A DNA stretch of 64,000 bases from Lithospermum erythrorhizon (GCA_019722365.1 JADFUC010000388.1:682001-746000), one strand, 5' to 3'; counted from the stretch's first letter, positions 35,370-47,789 are shown. Notes: a model not told the origin generated them from the letters alone. Program-made: numbers and translations.

Positions 35370-38300
35370 ATGACACGAATATTGGTTCAGAGAGGGTCAG
35401 CTGGGTCATCTTCGTCATCAAATCAGAATAGGTCATCGTCGTCTTCATCACTGCCTGGTTCCTCTTCTTCTGCAGTTGCATCCCAGTTGCAGGTCACTGG
35501 TAATCCCTCCACCGCGATAGATGATGAAAATATTGAAGAAGTACGTGAACAACTTACTGTTGATGACATATCCGAGGGTGATGGTGTTTTTGGTGGGAAA
35601 GGAGTCAAAAGCGAGGATCTTTCATCCGACTGTGAGAAGAAGGACCAAAATGATGATAGTGGAATTGATACTGGCAATGCTGGAACTGGGGATGCGGGTT
35701 CTGCAGATGTAGTGACAGGAGTTGCTGCACTGAGGATTGTGAACGAAGAAAACAACACTCCGGTGAGATATTCTTCACCGAATGTGACAGGTAGCTCACA
35801 TCCTCCGCCACCTCCTGTTCCACCACCGAAGGCTTTTTCAGCAAACTCAAATACAAGAAGATCTGCATGTACTAATTCAAGTAATGTGCGGATAGGATCA
35901 ACAAGGAGAGCTACTCTACGGCATGGTGTTTCACCTCGTACTTCACCAACAGGGTCTCAACCATCTTCTCCCCATGGTCATTGTGATGGTGAAGGCTATA
36001 ACAGTTCTGATGAGCATGGTCCTTGTTTTCGCTCCTCGTATGACGATGCAGTGAGTACATGCTGATTTTAATATCATGAGTTTTGACTTTTTTACTTTCA
36101 TAGAATCCAAAATACTTTAGTTTCTCTATTCCAATAAGTTTGGATAAATATAATTTTCAAGCATCACATAGAACAATTCAACTGATTATATGTCAAAAGT
36201 GTGATATGTTCAAAAAACAATACATTTTTAAATCCCTCCTTCCCAATTTGACTGGAATAGTTGATTTTACACAAGTTTTATGGAATCATCTCATTCTTAT
36301 TGTTTCCATCATTTCATTTAGTTTAAATGAGATACCATTTCTGGATTTCCTGAAAAGGCAAATCTGCCAGTAAATGTTTGGGATGGAGGGAGTAATTATT
36401 TTATGTCAAAGTTCTATTTCTAAATCATTAGTCACCTCTCCCGAACAATATGGATAAGGAGTATTATTTTGCCATAACTCTTCTTGTAGTGGTGAAATGT
36501 GTATATTATATGTTTCTTCAAGGAAGCAAGAATTTTGTCATTTCTATGGATAGTTGTTGTAGCGCACTACGATAAAATTGAGTGTTCGTCTCTTCGTAGG
36601 AGAGAGAGCGCCAGTTTGAAATTGATATACGAAGGGCAAAGGGGTTGGAGGTGAAGAAAATGCTGGAGGATGGCAACTGTCTCTTCCGTGCTGTTGCAGA
36701 TCTAGTTTATGGGGACTCGGAGCTATATGACTTGGTCAGGCAGATGTGTGTTGACTATATGGTATAACTTTTGTCTTCTTTTTTGTATGCATTCTCCTCC
36801 CAAATTATTCGGTTTAAATGTATCTGTTAGACTCGCTCTTTAGGTCTTCTGAAGGCTGGTTATTTGACTTCAATTTAGTAGCAATCGGTATTGTCTGAGA
36901 AATTTATTGGTAAACAGCAGAAAACAGAAGTCTTTTATTAAATATTCATTGATAAAAATAAAATGCTCTTGTTTGTCTTTTGCTGATCGTAGGATGAACA
37001 ATGAAGTGAATGAACTAATGTATTTAACGGCCTACACATGAATATATTCCTGCATCTGCTAAATACATATTCTATGTGTTTAACTGCCTACACTAAAAAA
37101 TACTCCTGCATCTTCGAAATTCATATTGTGGTTGTTTGTTAGACTTTAATTGTGCTTTTAGTCAATCTTGTGGCTTTTATTGTATCTTCTCATTTAGCAT
37201 CAGTTTTTATGTTTTGGTATAATACTTACACGTGCTTTCATCCAGGGCTCCATGTTTCTGCAAGACTCACTGTTTAGGTCTTCTGTATTCTGGTTATTTG
37301 ACTTTAATTGAGTAGCGATGAGTATCATCTTTGAAATTTATGTGGAAACAGCACAAAACAGAAGTCTAGTAAAAAGCTATTGATAAATGCTTGTTTGGCT
37401 TATCACCTCATCTGTTGCCAATCACATAATAAACAATGAACTAATGTAGTAAACTGCCTACACGTAGATTTACTCTTTCATCTGCTATGTACTCCCATCA
37501 CTCACGAAAATGATGTTATGGTTATCTGGATGTTTGACAAAAATCACAAAATAATTTTTATGTGCCGTCATTACCTTGTGAATCTTGTCTCTGTTATTGT
37601 CTAATCACATTTCTCAGCAACGTTTGTTTCCTTTAACTCTTGCATCTGTTGCGGCGTACCGGCATTGATGCTCATACTATATATCCTACACCCTTTTTAT
37701 ATTGAATTTGGTATTGCAATGTATTCACAATAGACTTTCCCTTCAAACATGTCTGTTTCTGCATCATCTATCTGGTAGTGAGCATGACAGTGATAGTATC
37801 TTGATAGGTTAGTGGCTTAGATAATACTACCATCATCTATATTCAGACTTATTGGCTTTTTTGTTCTTGAAGTGTACTAATCAAGATCTTGATTATGTAG
37901 GAAAGAGAAAGAGATCATTTTTCCCAGTTTGTTACAGAAGGATTCACTTCATACTGCAAAAGGAAGAGACGGGATAAGGTACGCGATTATGCTGGATGTG
38001 TTACACTTATATTGACTTCTTGGATAGCTACCTGCCCAACAGAGCATCGCCCTTCTTTTTTACTCTCTCCGTTTCAATTTACTTGATCATGTAGCACAAA
38101 TTTCCTTTTCCTTTTTACTTGATCATATAGGATTCAATTCAATTTTATCTTGATCGATCTTTCCACCTTTATCCCTTAATAAAGTACTTTTTATCTTCAT
38201 GATCAACTAAAGTATTTTTTGATAAAGTACTTTTTAGGGTATATTGCTAATATCTCAATCAATTAATAAAGTACTTTTTATTTCCATGATCAAGTAAATT

Positions 38301-40093
38301 GAAACGCGGAGGGAGTATTCTACATCTGAAATTCTGAATCCTTAATAAGCTGATTTATCTTGAGTTTGATTAACTAAGCTGACTAATATTAAATTTGTAT
38401 CGTGATTTGGTAAGATTTTGCCCCCTAAAGTTGATAATTGGTTGGGGGTAGGGGTGTTCAAATGTCGCTGATGGAATTATCTTAGTCTGATTAAGATGGT
38501 TGAGAGGTTATTGATAATTGATCTGCATTTGGTCGGATGTTTTCTTCAGTTAGCATTGATACATGTCATCTCCTTTTTGTGGTGACTGTGTTCTAAACAT
38601 TGACTTTCTTAAATGTGCTTAGATAGTTGGAATTAAAAAAAGAAAACCAATAGAAAACTTCTAGTCCAATAATATTACAGTGGAAAAAATAGAAGAAAAT
38701 TAAATAACAGAAGACAAAGCACACCAATAACATAGTTTACGATAATAACGAAGAAATGATGGTCAGTCAAATTGTAAGAGAACATTCTGAAGTTGAATCT
38801 GCTGGTTCTCTCAATTCTCATAAATGATTAGTTGTGAAAGCAAACTCTTTTGACATATGTATCAGAAAGCAATGGTTGTAAACTCTGTTATCAGGTCTGT
38901 ATTATCAGTTGCAGTTTTCTCATCTTTGCTAGTAAGGTACCATGATTATTGCATGTGTGTTTTTATTATGTTATAATTTTTGTCGTCATCATTGCAGATT
39001 TATGGAAATAATGTGGAGATACAAGCTTTAGCTGAAATGTACAATCGGCCAATCCACATATATTCTTATAGCACCGGTACATCTGAGTTGGATTATTTAA
39101 TAAGTGGTTACACATGTTTTCTTGTTGATCTAGTTTGTCTTAACATTTGTGCGTTGCTTTGGCCAGAACCTATCAATACATTTCATGGAGGCTATGCCAC
39201 TGATGTTCCGCCTATACGACTAAGTTACCATCGTGGGAATCATTACAACTCCCTTGTTGATCCACGTCGTCAAACCGTGGGTGCGGGGCTGGGATTTAGC
39301 AGTTTGAGAGGAGTAAGTATAAAGTTTAAGATAGGGAAAGAAAAATGGATAGGAATAAAATAATGAATGAATTTGATCTTTAGGGCGACTCTAGTTTCAG
39401 TACCTTCTGCTATTCCTTCATTATGTCTAGAGCTCTTAGCCTGATTGTTAGAATCTGTTTTTCAAACTTGCAGACAAACGTCAACAAGGATCAAGTTAAA
39501 GCAGCCATTAAAGCTCAACAGGATCAACAGATTGATAATGTAAACACTATTGTTACTGAAGCAATAGTAATGCGTTAACCTATCATTAATTTTAATGATT
39601 TTAGCTGTTCTTATTTACAGGCACTTCTAGCTGAAGGGCGCTTTTATTCTGATCTTGAACTCACCGAGAATGAGATTGAGCACATGGTAATGGCAGCATC
39701 TAGGGCCGAATATCTGGCTACGGACGGATTCAAGCAGCAACCTAGCCATAGTGACTCTTCTACCTCTGGTGCTGAACCATCGTCCTCTGGAGCTCGTAAG
39801 CGTGCCATCTGAATGTTCAGATATCGAGCTTTTTGCCCTTTTGATGCTTCTTTAACTTTTAGAATGACAATATGTTCTGTGTTTACAAATGATAAACAGG
39901 GTCATCAGGAAGTGAAGTCCAGCAAAAAGATTCAGTTCTTTGCAACAGCATGCAGATTGTTCTATCAATGGGCTTCACATATATGCAGGCGGTCGAAGCG
40001 TATAGTTTATTTGGAGATGATGTAGATTCTATGGTTTGTTACCTCTTGGAAACCAGTAGTAGCAGCCGGAGGAAAGGGAAGGCAACTCAATGA
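35370..40093 (+). CDS. OTLD1: OTU-domain deubiquitinase with UBA, OTLD1-like
   Basis: Exons: 35370-36050, 36600-36761, 37901-37978, 38998-39076, 39167-39312, 39474-39539, 39621-39795, 39900-40093; all GT-AG, frame continuous, 526 residues. The N-terminal 220 residues are disordered, with Ser runs and a PPPPPVPPPK patch. The OTU cysteine protease core has MLEDGNCLFRAV (Asp251, catalytic Cys254) and RGNHYNSL (catalytic His359). A UBA-like domain closes the protein at about 473-514 (MQIVLSMGFTYMQAVEAYSL). The same order (disordered head, OTU, UBA) occurs in Arabidopsis OTLD1, a histone H2B deubiquitinase that works with a LSD1-type demethylase to silence genes; that function is from the family. 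The start MTRILVQRG also fits the family. Introns carry a MITE and a diverged duplication. A leader uORF precedes it. Confidence 0.93.
36380..36394. mobile_element. MITE right end in OTLD1 intron 1
   Basis: GGGATGGAGGGAGTA is a typical right terminus. The left end is not clear; TACTTTAGTTTCTCTATTCC at 36112 is a weak candidate. Confidence 0.4.
36828..37500 (+). repeat. Diverged ~430-bp tandem duplication in OTLD1 intron 2
   Basis: AGACTCGCTCTTTAGGTCTTCTG-like sequence (short form TTTAGGTCTTCTG), CTGGTTATTTGACTT, AAACAGAAGTCT and ATTGATAAA appear in order from 36828 and again from 37262. ACTGCCTACAC blocks follow each copy (about 37030, 37083 and 37456). Confidence 0.75.
38061..38317. mobile_element. 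MITE with ~30-bp inverted repeats in OTLD1 intron 3
   Basis: TACTCTCTCCGTTTCAATTT then ACTTGATCAT at the left; ATGATCAAGT then AAATTGAAACGCGGAGGGAG and TA at the right. About 257 bp. AAAGTACTTTTTA-type segments repeat inside. Wholly intronic. Confidence 0.85.
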
Positions 40094-41099
40094 AAAGTTA
40101 TTCTAGTACAAATGGGATGTGTACTGAACCCTGTTGCTCAGTTTTGAGCTTTAGAACTTCAAATAATGTTGTATCATCACATTTAAATTAATAAGGTAGA
40201 GAAACGATGGCAATTAGTTTACATCCCTCAGATCTTTCACTCTTCCACTTTATGCGATTTTGCAAGGTGAGGTTATAAAAAACTCCCCTCATATCGAGAA
40301 CTCCTCGGGTGAGTTATACTATTGACTCGGAAATGACCTGATTGTTTCGACTAATGAGATTGAATCCCAATTGGACCCCGCTCGGATACTAGTGAAGTGA
40401 GCCCGAGTTGGTTTTCTAGGCGAACAGGATTGCTCGGTGGTTTTAAATCAAAATTATTGACTTCGGTAACAATTTAGTTGAATATTTTGCATTCAAATGT
40501 GTTTAAGGTTTTAAACAAGACGTGTTTAGTTTTTTTGTTAGTAGTGATGAGCTTTTTTTTTTGAAATGTGGCTTTAGTGGCGAGGCTATAATCGCTTTTA
40601 GAGTATTTGGATCTGTATTCTTTTTTAGAGTATTTGAGCTAAATGTCTTTTAGAAAGGTTTAGATATCATTGTACTAGATAATTTTTTTTTAATTTTTTA
40701 AATGGAATTAAATTTGTTATTAGAAACTTTTGATTTAAATCGGGGACATAGGTATTATGAATAATATTAAAGTGATCATTGGAGGCTAAGAGTGATTATC
40801 ATCTAAATAACTTAATCAACTATCAAATCATTTAGTTAATGTGTCATCATTCTTCAATATTATCTACAATTTGATTCAGTCAATATCTGCTTGAATCCAA
40901 TCAATTATGCATGTGACTAATTATTCGGGTTCTTCGAGTCTATGATTCAATCCGTTATGCATATGACTAATTATTCGAGTTTTTCGAGTCGAGTTACAAG
41001 CTGCAAAGTGCAAAAGGGGGCACCCAGCTTAAAATAGTCTGCAAAATCTTGAAAAAAGAATAATAAAATCCAAAGCTTAAACCCTAAACCTTCATCACC
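40094..41099. other. Intergenic between OTLD1 and the LRR gene
   Basis: OTLD1 3' end and LRR promoter. A short tandem duplication lies at about 40893-40990 (ATGCATGTGACTAATTATTCG and ATGCATATGACTAATTATTCG; both shown short by family: TGACTAATTATTCG). No gene. Confidence 0.5.
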
Positions 41100-44000
41100 A
41101 TGGCAGTTTTGAGGTCCACACAAATACTGCAAGAGAAAAATACCAATGACCCAAATTCTGTTACTTCATTATCTCTAACCCATAAAGCACTTACTGATGT
41201 AATTTCCCTTAAATAATTATTTAGTTAATATTATTATTATTATTATTATTGTTGTTGTTGTTATTATTATTATTATTATTAGTTCTGAATTTGTAAAATT
41301 TGTTTTTTTGACAGGTATCATGTTTGGGTGAGTTCAAGAATCTTGAAAGACTAGACCTTAGCTTTAATAGTTTGACTTCACTTGAGGTAATGCTAAAAAT
41401 GTAATCTTTTTCTCACTTTTTTGCTTAAATATTAGTTAGTTAAGTGATTATTGATCATATAGGAATAATGGGTTGATAAGTTTTAATATGGTAATTATTG
41501 ATTTTGTTGAAGTTTTGTTTGTATTTTAATTTGTTATTTTGTTGGGTTTTTGTAAATGCCAATTAATGTCAGTTGAGGTAATGCTAAAAATGTAATCTTT
41601 TTATCACTTATTTGCTTTAGTGCAAGTTATTTATGATTACTTATTGATCATATGAGATGATATATGGTAATATGTTGTTCTGGGTTTTGTTAAAGTTTTG
41701 TTTTTGATTTGTTTTTTGTTGGGTTTTTTTGTTAATGTAGGGGTTGAAATCATGCCAGAATTTGAAGTGGTTATCAGTGGCGAACAACAAGCTCGAGAGC
41801 TTGAAGGGGATCGAAACACTAACTAAAATCTTGGTAAGAAGCATCTTAAAAGAGCAATCTTTAGTTATTAGAATTAATTTCTATAGAATCTGATGCATTT
41901 GAAGTGAACAGATGCTAACATAAAGCCATGAATTAGTGCTTAAACCGCATATAGGAAATGCGAAGCAAAAAAAATTCATGATGTAGAAGCACTGCTGCAT
42001 ATAAGTAGGGACTATCTTGAGCAGGTATAGAGCTATCTGGTGCATTGTCAGCCATATTAGTGACATAGTGCAATAGCATCGGTCAACACATAACCTTAGT
42101 ATGGTCATAAAGTGACACTTGTTATATTTAAATATATAGTGATGATTTTTCTTTCCCTTTTTATGTTGCTATTCAGGTACTAAATGCTGGCAAAAACAAG
42201 CTGAAGTCAATGAGTGAGGTCGGATCTCTTGTAGGTTTACGTGCACTAATCCTGAATGGTAATATCTTGACTATATTGTTAACCATTTCTGATATCATTA
42301 CATCTTCAAACCCATAGTCTATAATCTAAATATCATCTAAATTGCAGACAATGAGATTGTTTCAATATGCAAGCTTGATCAGATGAAAGATTTAAACACC
42401 CTTGGTATGTGCTCACCTTTCATTGTCTTCATTAGTTTGCCTCACAATTTCTTTGTTCTAATTCATTACCAATCTCTTGAGTCTTCTACGTGAGAAGCAT
42501 TCATGTCACATGTATGATATTTGAAATAACTGATCTACAACTTCGTTTTCTTGATCTCTCGACAGATTCATGTAGCAGCACCTAGGATGTGAATGTTTAA
42601 GCTTTACTTACATGTCTAAACTATTGTTTGTATAATTATTCAGTTATAGATTCTTAATATTTCCTTTATATAGAGGCATGATGAAAGAGCTCATAAGAAC
42701 TTGAAGATGAGATAGAACACACCGTAGATGTGACACTATAGCTGTCTTGGATGTTACCCCGGAAAAGAGTCTAGTGGCAGCGGATTAAGTTGAGATATTA
42801 TTTTGTCACTTACTAAGTATTCGAATCAACAACACAAGTGTCAAGTGTATATGCATGTTACTTTTATCAATTATCCCTTGAATATTAATCAAGGCAAAAC
42901 CTTCCATCTCATTCTTGCATTGATAATTCTCTTGACCTCCAGAAGACCATGGAGCTCTGAATTGTTTCATATAAATATTTTGAAAATAAGATGAGGAAAA
43001 TCGTAAATATAGATTGAGAATGATTTGGTTTATTCTTGCTTAAAGATCTGTCTGTCACTGTTTATCGACCTGGATTGTGATGAAATGGTTATCGAGGAAG
43101 TCCACCAGTTCATTTTAGCATCTGAATCCTATATCATGCATTGATGAGTTTTTTCGTTTTATAATTTTTAACCTGTAACAATTGGAACTTGGTTATTTTT
43201 ATTTTTTCCAGTTCTTTCGAGAAATCCAGTATGTGAAATTGGTGAATCTCTCGCCAAGGGGAAATCCATGAAAAAAGTAAGATTTCTTTATTTTATTTTT
43301 TATGTAGTTTCTTTGAACTCATCATCATACTTACAAGGATGTCGCACATCTTTGTTTCAGCTGTCTCTTTCAAATTGCCAGTTAGGTAAAATTGGGTCTT
43401 CATTAAAGTCTTGTACTGAATTGAAAGAGCTGAGGCTAGCTCATAATGACATAAAGGTTAGCGTTATAATTTTTTGTTGTAGGTTTAGTAAATTTTTTCG
43501 TTTTGCCAATTTATATGATGTTCTTTCTACTTACTCCTTTTTTATTTGAACGACTTACATTCTTAAAATTTTGTCCTCAAGTAATGGCCTACTTCCTTAT
43601 TCTTAAGAACATTTTTCCATCAAACCTTTTCATATTGCTGTAGGCACTACAAATTTGCGACTTCCTAAATGTTTACCCATATATTTTCCCTACTACTCTT
43701 ATTCAACTATAAACATAGGTTGTAATAGCACATTTACTTTTAAGTCAACCTCTTAATTTTTTTGTAAAGTCAAGGTTGATAATTCATATTTAAAAAGAGA
43801 AAGTAGATGTTATTTGGGATATTCTATTCTTAGTTTGTTTATTCTGGCAATCTATTTGATGCTCGCTGAACTGATTACTTTACCTAACCAATCCTGGCTT
43901 AAAGACTCTTCCAGAAGAGTTGGTGCACAATAGAAAGCTTCAGAATCTAGATGTGGGGAACAACTTGATCAGCAAAGGGTCGGATCTTAAGGTTAGCAGA

Positions 44001-44999
44001 TCTATATCAAGCATATGTGACTTTATGCAGTTGCAAGTGATTTACTAGTCGCTGCCACTTTCTTATGCTGATTCCTGACTTAGTTGTGGGTTGCAGGTGT
44101 TAACTTCATTAATTTATTTGAAAACCTTGAATCTACAAGGCAACCCTATCGCTGAAAAAGAATCTTTAGCTAAGAAGGTACTTTTCTACCATGACCTTGT
44201 TTTGGCCTAGTTTGAAATGTTTTATAATCTCGAGATGATCCATTCAAACCCTCTTTTGCAGGTCAAGAAATTGTTGCCAAATTTGAAAGTTTTTAATACT
44301 AAGCTTACAGAGAAGCGTAACAAAAAGGAGAGCGATGTCTTAGATTCTCCTGATTACAAGGGTAAGCCAGGGGTCCAGAAGGATATAGATATGGATGCGT
44401 CTTCAGTTCCCAAGAAATCGAAGAAACATCTTTTAGGGGATCAGAGTACAGATATGCTCATGTCTAATTTGAGGGATCAGGAAGTGAAGGGTTCGAGCTC
44501 CAAAAAGCAGAAGACAAACGAGCAATTATACAAAGAACGATCTGATCAGATGGAGACATCAATTGTAGATTCACAGTCGAAGAAAAAATTGAAAAAACTG
44601 CAGGATAATGGAATCAATATCTCAGAAAACGTGGAACTCCCAGGAGAAGATCCCGATGTTACGATAGAAGCAAAGCGCAAGAAAGACAAAGCTGGCAAGC
44701 GCATAAATGATAAAGCTATAGATATCTATGACAATACCGACATTGTTGAGAAGGCACTTGTTAAAAAATCAAAAGGGAAGGTGAAATCACGAGAAAGCAA
44801 AGTTCTTGATCATGACAAAATGGATGTCGATGATGCTAATGAAAGTATTGATAAGAAATTTCTTCAAAACAGTAATGCAAGTGTTGTTATAGATAAGAAA
44901 AAAGGGAAGAATAAAAAGAAAAGAATGGCTGCTGAAGCTCTTCTGTTTTCACCTGATGCTGAAGTTGGATTGGGCGGACCATCAACATGGGATGCCTAG
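41100..44999 (+). CDS. Leucine-rich repeat protein with lysine-rich tail
   Basis: Exons: 41100-41198, 41315-41386, 41741-41833, 42177-42258, 42348-42404, 43212-43276, 43361-43456, 43905-43991, 44097-44177, 44262-44999; 489 residues. Residues 20-245 are SDS22-like leucine-rich repeats (LERLDLSFNSLTSLEGLKSC, LKWLSVANNKLESLKGIE, LRALILNDNEI, LKELRLAHNDIK, LQNLDVGNNLI), several split exactly by introns. Residues 250-489 are very rich in Lys, Asp and Ser with multiple basic clusters (KKKGKNKKKRM near the end), suggesting nuclear or nucleolar location. I remember a similar Arabidopsis protein (At5g22320 type) of unknown role. No signal peptide, no kinase, so it is not a receptor or NLR. The exon 8 acceptor (TTAAAG, 43904) lacks the usual pyrimidine-C but is the only one that keeps the repeat frame. 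Confidence 0.88.
41222..41281 (+). repeat. (TTA/TTG)n microsatellite in LRR intron 1
   Basis: TTA triplets interrupted by four TTG triplets and then TTA again, next to the exon 2 acceptor tract. Confidence 0.9.
41383..41625 (+). repeat. Duplicated splice-donor segment in LRR intron 2
   Basis: TTGAGGTAATGCTAAAAATG, then TAATCTTTTT and TCACTT, spans the exon 2 donor (41383 on) and recurs at about 41575. The second copy carries an intact GAG|GTAATG donor that lies inside the intron. Confidence 0.85.
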
Positions 45000-45746
45000 T
45001 ATCAAATGCACTGGAAAAAAAATACCATGGTATGTTTTTCGAGGATTTTTTCGTCTGTAAGAGAGTGAAAGAGATCATAGGTTGGGGGCCATATTAACTG
45101 TTAAGATTTCCTAATGCTCTTGGCCACTCATAGCGACTAGCAATACGATCATCAGTATGTTGAAAATGGCTGCTTTAAATGTTTACAGAGACTGCCCGCC
45201 TGTCGTATAGTTTTCATGTTTCAAGTATGCTTAAACTATGAATCATATATTCAGCTGAAATGTGAGATGTTGGAGATGGTGTTGTATCAGGCTATTCTTT
45301 TGGATTTTTAGCTTGTAATTGCTTATAGTTTTGAGTACTTTGCATGTTGCCAGGAGTAGCATCATATTCAGCTGCATTGTGAGATGTTGGTGTTTTTATT
45401 ATTCTTGCATTTTATCTATTTTTTAAATAACCTCACCTCACATTTCTCCTTACAAAAGGGATCAAAATTAGGTTGACTTTTTATCGACTAAAAATATCCC
45501 AATTAAATTGAAATGGTGATAGTAATTCTTAACATTAAAAAAATCTAACCATTATGATTGATAATAAAATGATACAAATTCTTGATTTTAGGTAAGTTAA
45601 TTGAGAAGCCTATGGAAATTCAATGCACAAAAACTAAGGTCATAGTAAAATATCACACATTATTTTCTCCTTTAATTATATTATGTCTCAAGAAGTGTCA
45701 CAATTGTCTCTCTATCTAATGTAAAGACAACTTTATCCATAAAAAT
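45000..45746. other. Intergenic, LRR 3' end to PSAO promoter
   Basis: Contains a short inverted/direct repeat of AGCTGNATTGTGAGATGTTGG-like sequence at about 45253 and 45370 (short form TGTGAGATGTTGG). No gene. Confidence 0.5.
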
Positions 45747-45755
45747 CCACGTGGC
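45747..45755 (+). promoter_or_regulatory. G-box in the PSAO promoter
   Basis: CCACGTGGC, about 145 nt before the PSAO ATG, preceded by TTATCC (a GATAA I-box on the other strand) at 45733. G-box plus I-box pairs are common in light-regulated photosynthesis promoters. Confidence 0.6.
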
Positions 45756-45898
45756 ACGATGGCATTGACCAGTATCTCATCCATGCAATCCAGGATATTT
45801 AGCATAATCTTTGCCACCACAAGAATCTACCAACATAACCTCTAAATTAAATCTCACACATTTCTTGAACTTTGATCTTGAATTATACACAATTGAAA

Positions 45899-47789
45899 AT
45901 GGCAGCAACTATTGCTTCTGCATCAACCATTGTAGGCTTGGGTACCTCCTCTCTTTCCACCCCTTCAAGGGTTCCTTCTAAGCAAACATCCCTCTCCTCA
46001 GGTAAAAAGAAAAGCACCATCAAAATACTACCTCCATCCTTGACAAATTGTCAGATTATTTTTTTAATGATCAAAATTAACATTATTAATAGATCGTAGA
46101 CGCATACAACTTTTAGTTGAATCAAAATAAAGATGTTATGTAATAATGAAATAGAATGAAAATATTATATTTTGATATTTTCACAAAAAAAATAAATGCT
46201 TAACATGCATAAATGTATTTAAGTTTAATATTTAAAAATTCAATCATAAAATTTTTCAAACTAGACGGTGTTTTAGAATGGAGGGAGTAGTTGCTTAAGT
46301 AAATAAATCTAATTTATCAGAGAAATTGTCGTATTCCTTTCAGGATTCTTAAGGTCTCCAATAACAGCTAGGAACCCTTTAAGGGTGGCAGGTGCTTCTG
46401 GAGGGAGGGTGACATGGTAATAATATCAATTATGCTCTACTCATTTTATTTTAATTGAATGATTTACATGCTGCTATATTCAAATCATTTTAATGAACAT
46501 TTCATTTTATGATGTGATGTTATAACTAACCATATAATGAATAACTTGTGTATACTAAAGTTTATTACTACCTTCATTCCATAAAGATTATTCACTTTTA
46601 ACTTTTTATTCTACTTTTTGAACTTTGACCGTAAATATTTTTATTTGTATTGTATAATAATTGATGAAAACTATATTAATAAAAAATATATTTCAAACTC
46701 TTTCCATTGATATATTTTTTATCAAATACTATTTTCATTCCCTTTTAGTTTTTCTAATCATTTGCACATAGATTAAGAAAAATCAAAAGTATATTGAAAA
46801 TATAAAATGTCAATTAATTAAAATTATATAATTGGTTGTTTGATAATTTAATAATAAAAAAATAGTTGAAAATGTAAAAATATAATTTTTTATGTTAGAA
46901 AGATAATTATTTTGAAATAAAAAATTAAGGCTAGAAAGACAATTAAAAAGGAACGGAGGGAGTATTACATATTATACAACCCAAACGAATATATTTAAGG
47001 TCAAATTTTGAAAGATACTATTATAAAAAAAAGTGGACAATTTTATGGGATGGAGGGAGTATTATTTATACATATGCTATATACGGAGTATTTTCCTATT
47101 ATTGTCAATTATTTACTAAACAAGTCTACCTACATCATTAGTACGGAGTATCACAATTTTTAACAAAGGCAAATACAAGATTTGGTATTGTTGCAAATTT
47201 AAGGTAACCAATTGACTAATCCAAATTGAATGATGGATAATATTAAGTTGTTATATTTGGGCAAGAATGATGGACATCACTCACACTTGGACTTTATTAA
47301 TGTTATTGTGAAGCTTTGAGAGGGACTGGCTACGCAGGGATCTGAATGTGATAGGATTCGGTTTGATTGGATGGCTTGCACCATCGAGCATTCCAGTAAT
47401 TGATGGTAAAAGTTTAACGGGATTGTTCTTCGACAGCATTGGAACAGAGCTTGCACATTTCCCCTCTCCCCCCGCTCTCACTTCCCAGTTCTGGTCAGCT
47501 TCGATCTCCCAATTAAAATAATTGTTCAATTGTCTACATATTTAAGACCAAAGACATTCATTATAATCTCATTCTTCGAGTGAATACATTTTTAAAGAGG
47601 TTTAAAAGTCGAGATTTAATTATCAAAATTTTACGTTGAATAAATTAGTCATTGAAGTTACACCATTGATGTTTTTGTAATTCGATGGTGATTGGCAGGT
47701 TGTGGTTGGTTTGCTGGCATTTGGGTTTGTTCATTTGCTTGACATTTGGTCAGATTGGCTTCAAAGGGAGGACTGAGAACTACTTTTAA
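45899..47789 (+). CDS. PSAO: Photosystem I subunit O, chloroplast precursor
   Basis: Exons: 45899-46001, 46344-46416, 47314-47493, 47699-47789; 148 residues. Residues 1-50 are a Ser/Thr-rich transit peptide (MAATIASASTIVGLGTSS). The mature part has the PsaO signature ASGGRVTCFERDWLRRDLNV, then GFGLIGWLAPSSIP (helix 1, about 70-88), KSLTGLFFDSIGTELAHFP, a second helix at about 119-136, and ends FGQIGFKGRTENYF. PsaO is a thylakoid membrane subunit at the PSI-LHCII docking face, needed for state transitions; this is family knowledge. Length and ends match known PSAO. An in-frame TTG further upstream is not needed. Introns 1 and 2 are mostly MITE sequence. The exon 3 acceptor is GTGAAG, unusual but required for the TGC-TTT junction. 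Confidence 0.95.
46027..46289. mobile_element. MITE filling PSAO intron 1
   Basis: TACTACCTCCATCCTTG at the left and GAATGGAGGGAGTA at the right, 263 bp of a 342-bp intron. Begins 25 bp after the donor and ends 54 bp before the acceptor. Confidence 0.75.
46565..47061. mobile_element. MITE in PSAO intron 2, carrying a nested MITE
   Basis: TACTACCTTCATTCCATAAA at the left; TTTATGGGATGGAGGGAGTA at the right. CCATAAAGATTATTC and its counterpart GACAATTTTATGG extend the inverted repeats. Interrupted by the element at 46727-46964. Confidence 0.75.
46727..46964. mobile_element. Nested MITE inside the intron 2 MITE
   Basis: TACTATTTTCATTCCCTTTT at the left; AAAAAGGAACGGAGGGAGTA at the right. About 238 bp. 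Related copies at 30779-30980 and 54066-54318. Confidence 0.7.

Noticed and set aside
35423..35868. Minus-strand Ser-rich frames
   Set aside because: Shadows of OTLD1 exon 1 low-complexity coding sequence.
44217..44261. ATG at 44217 as the start of a separate 260-aa Lys-rich protein
   Set aside because: The stretch up to 44261 is intron ending in TTTTGCAG; the rest is exon 10 of the LRR gene.
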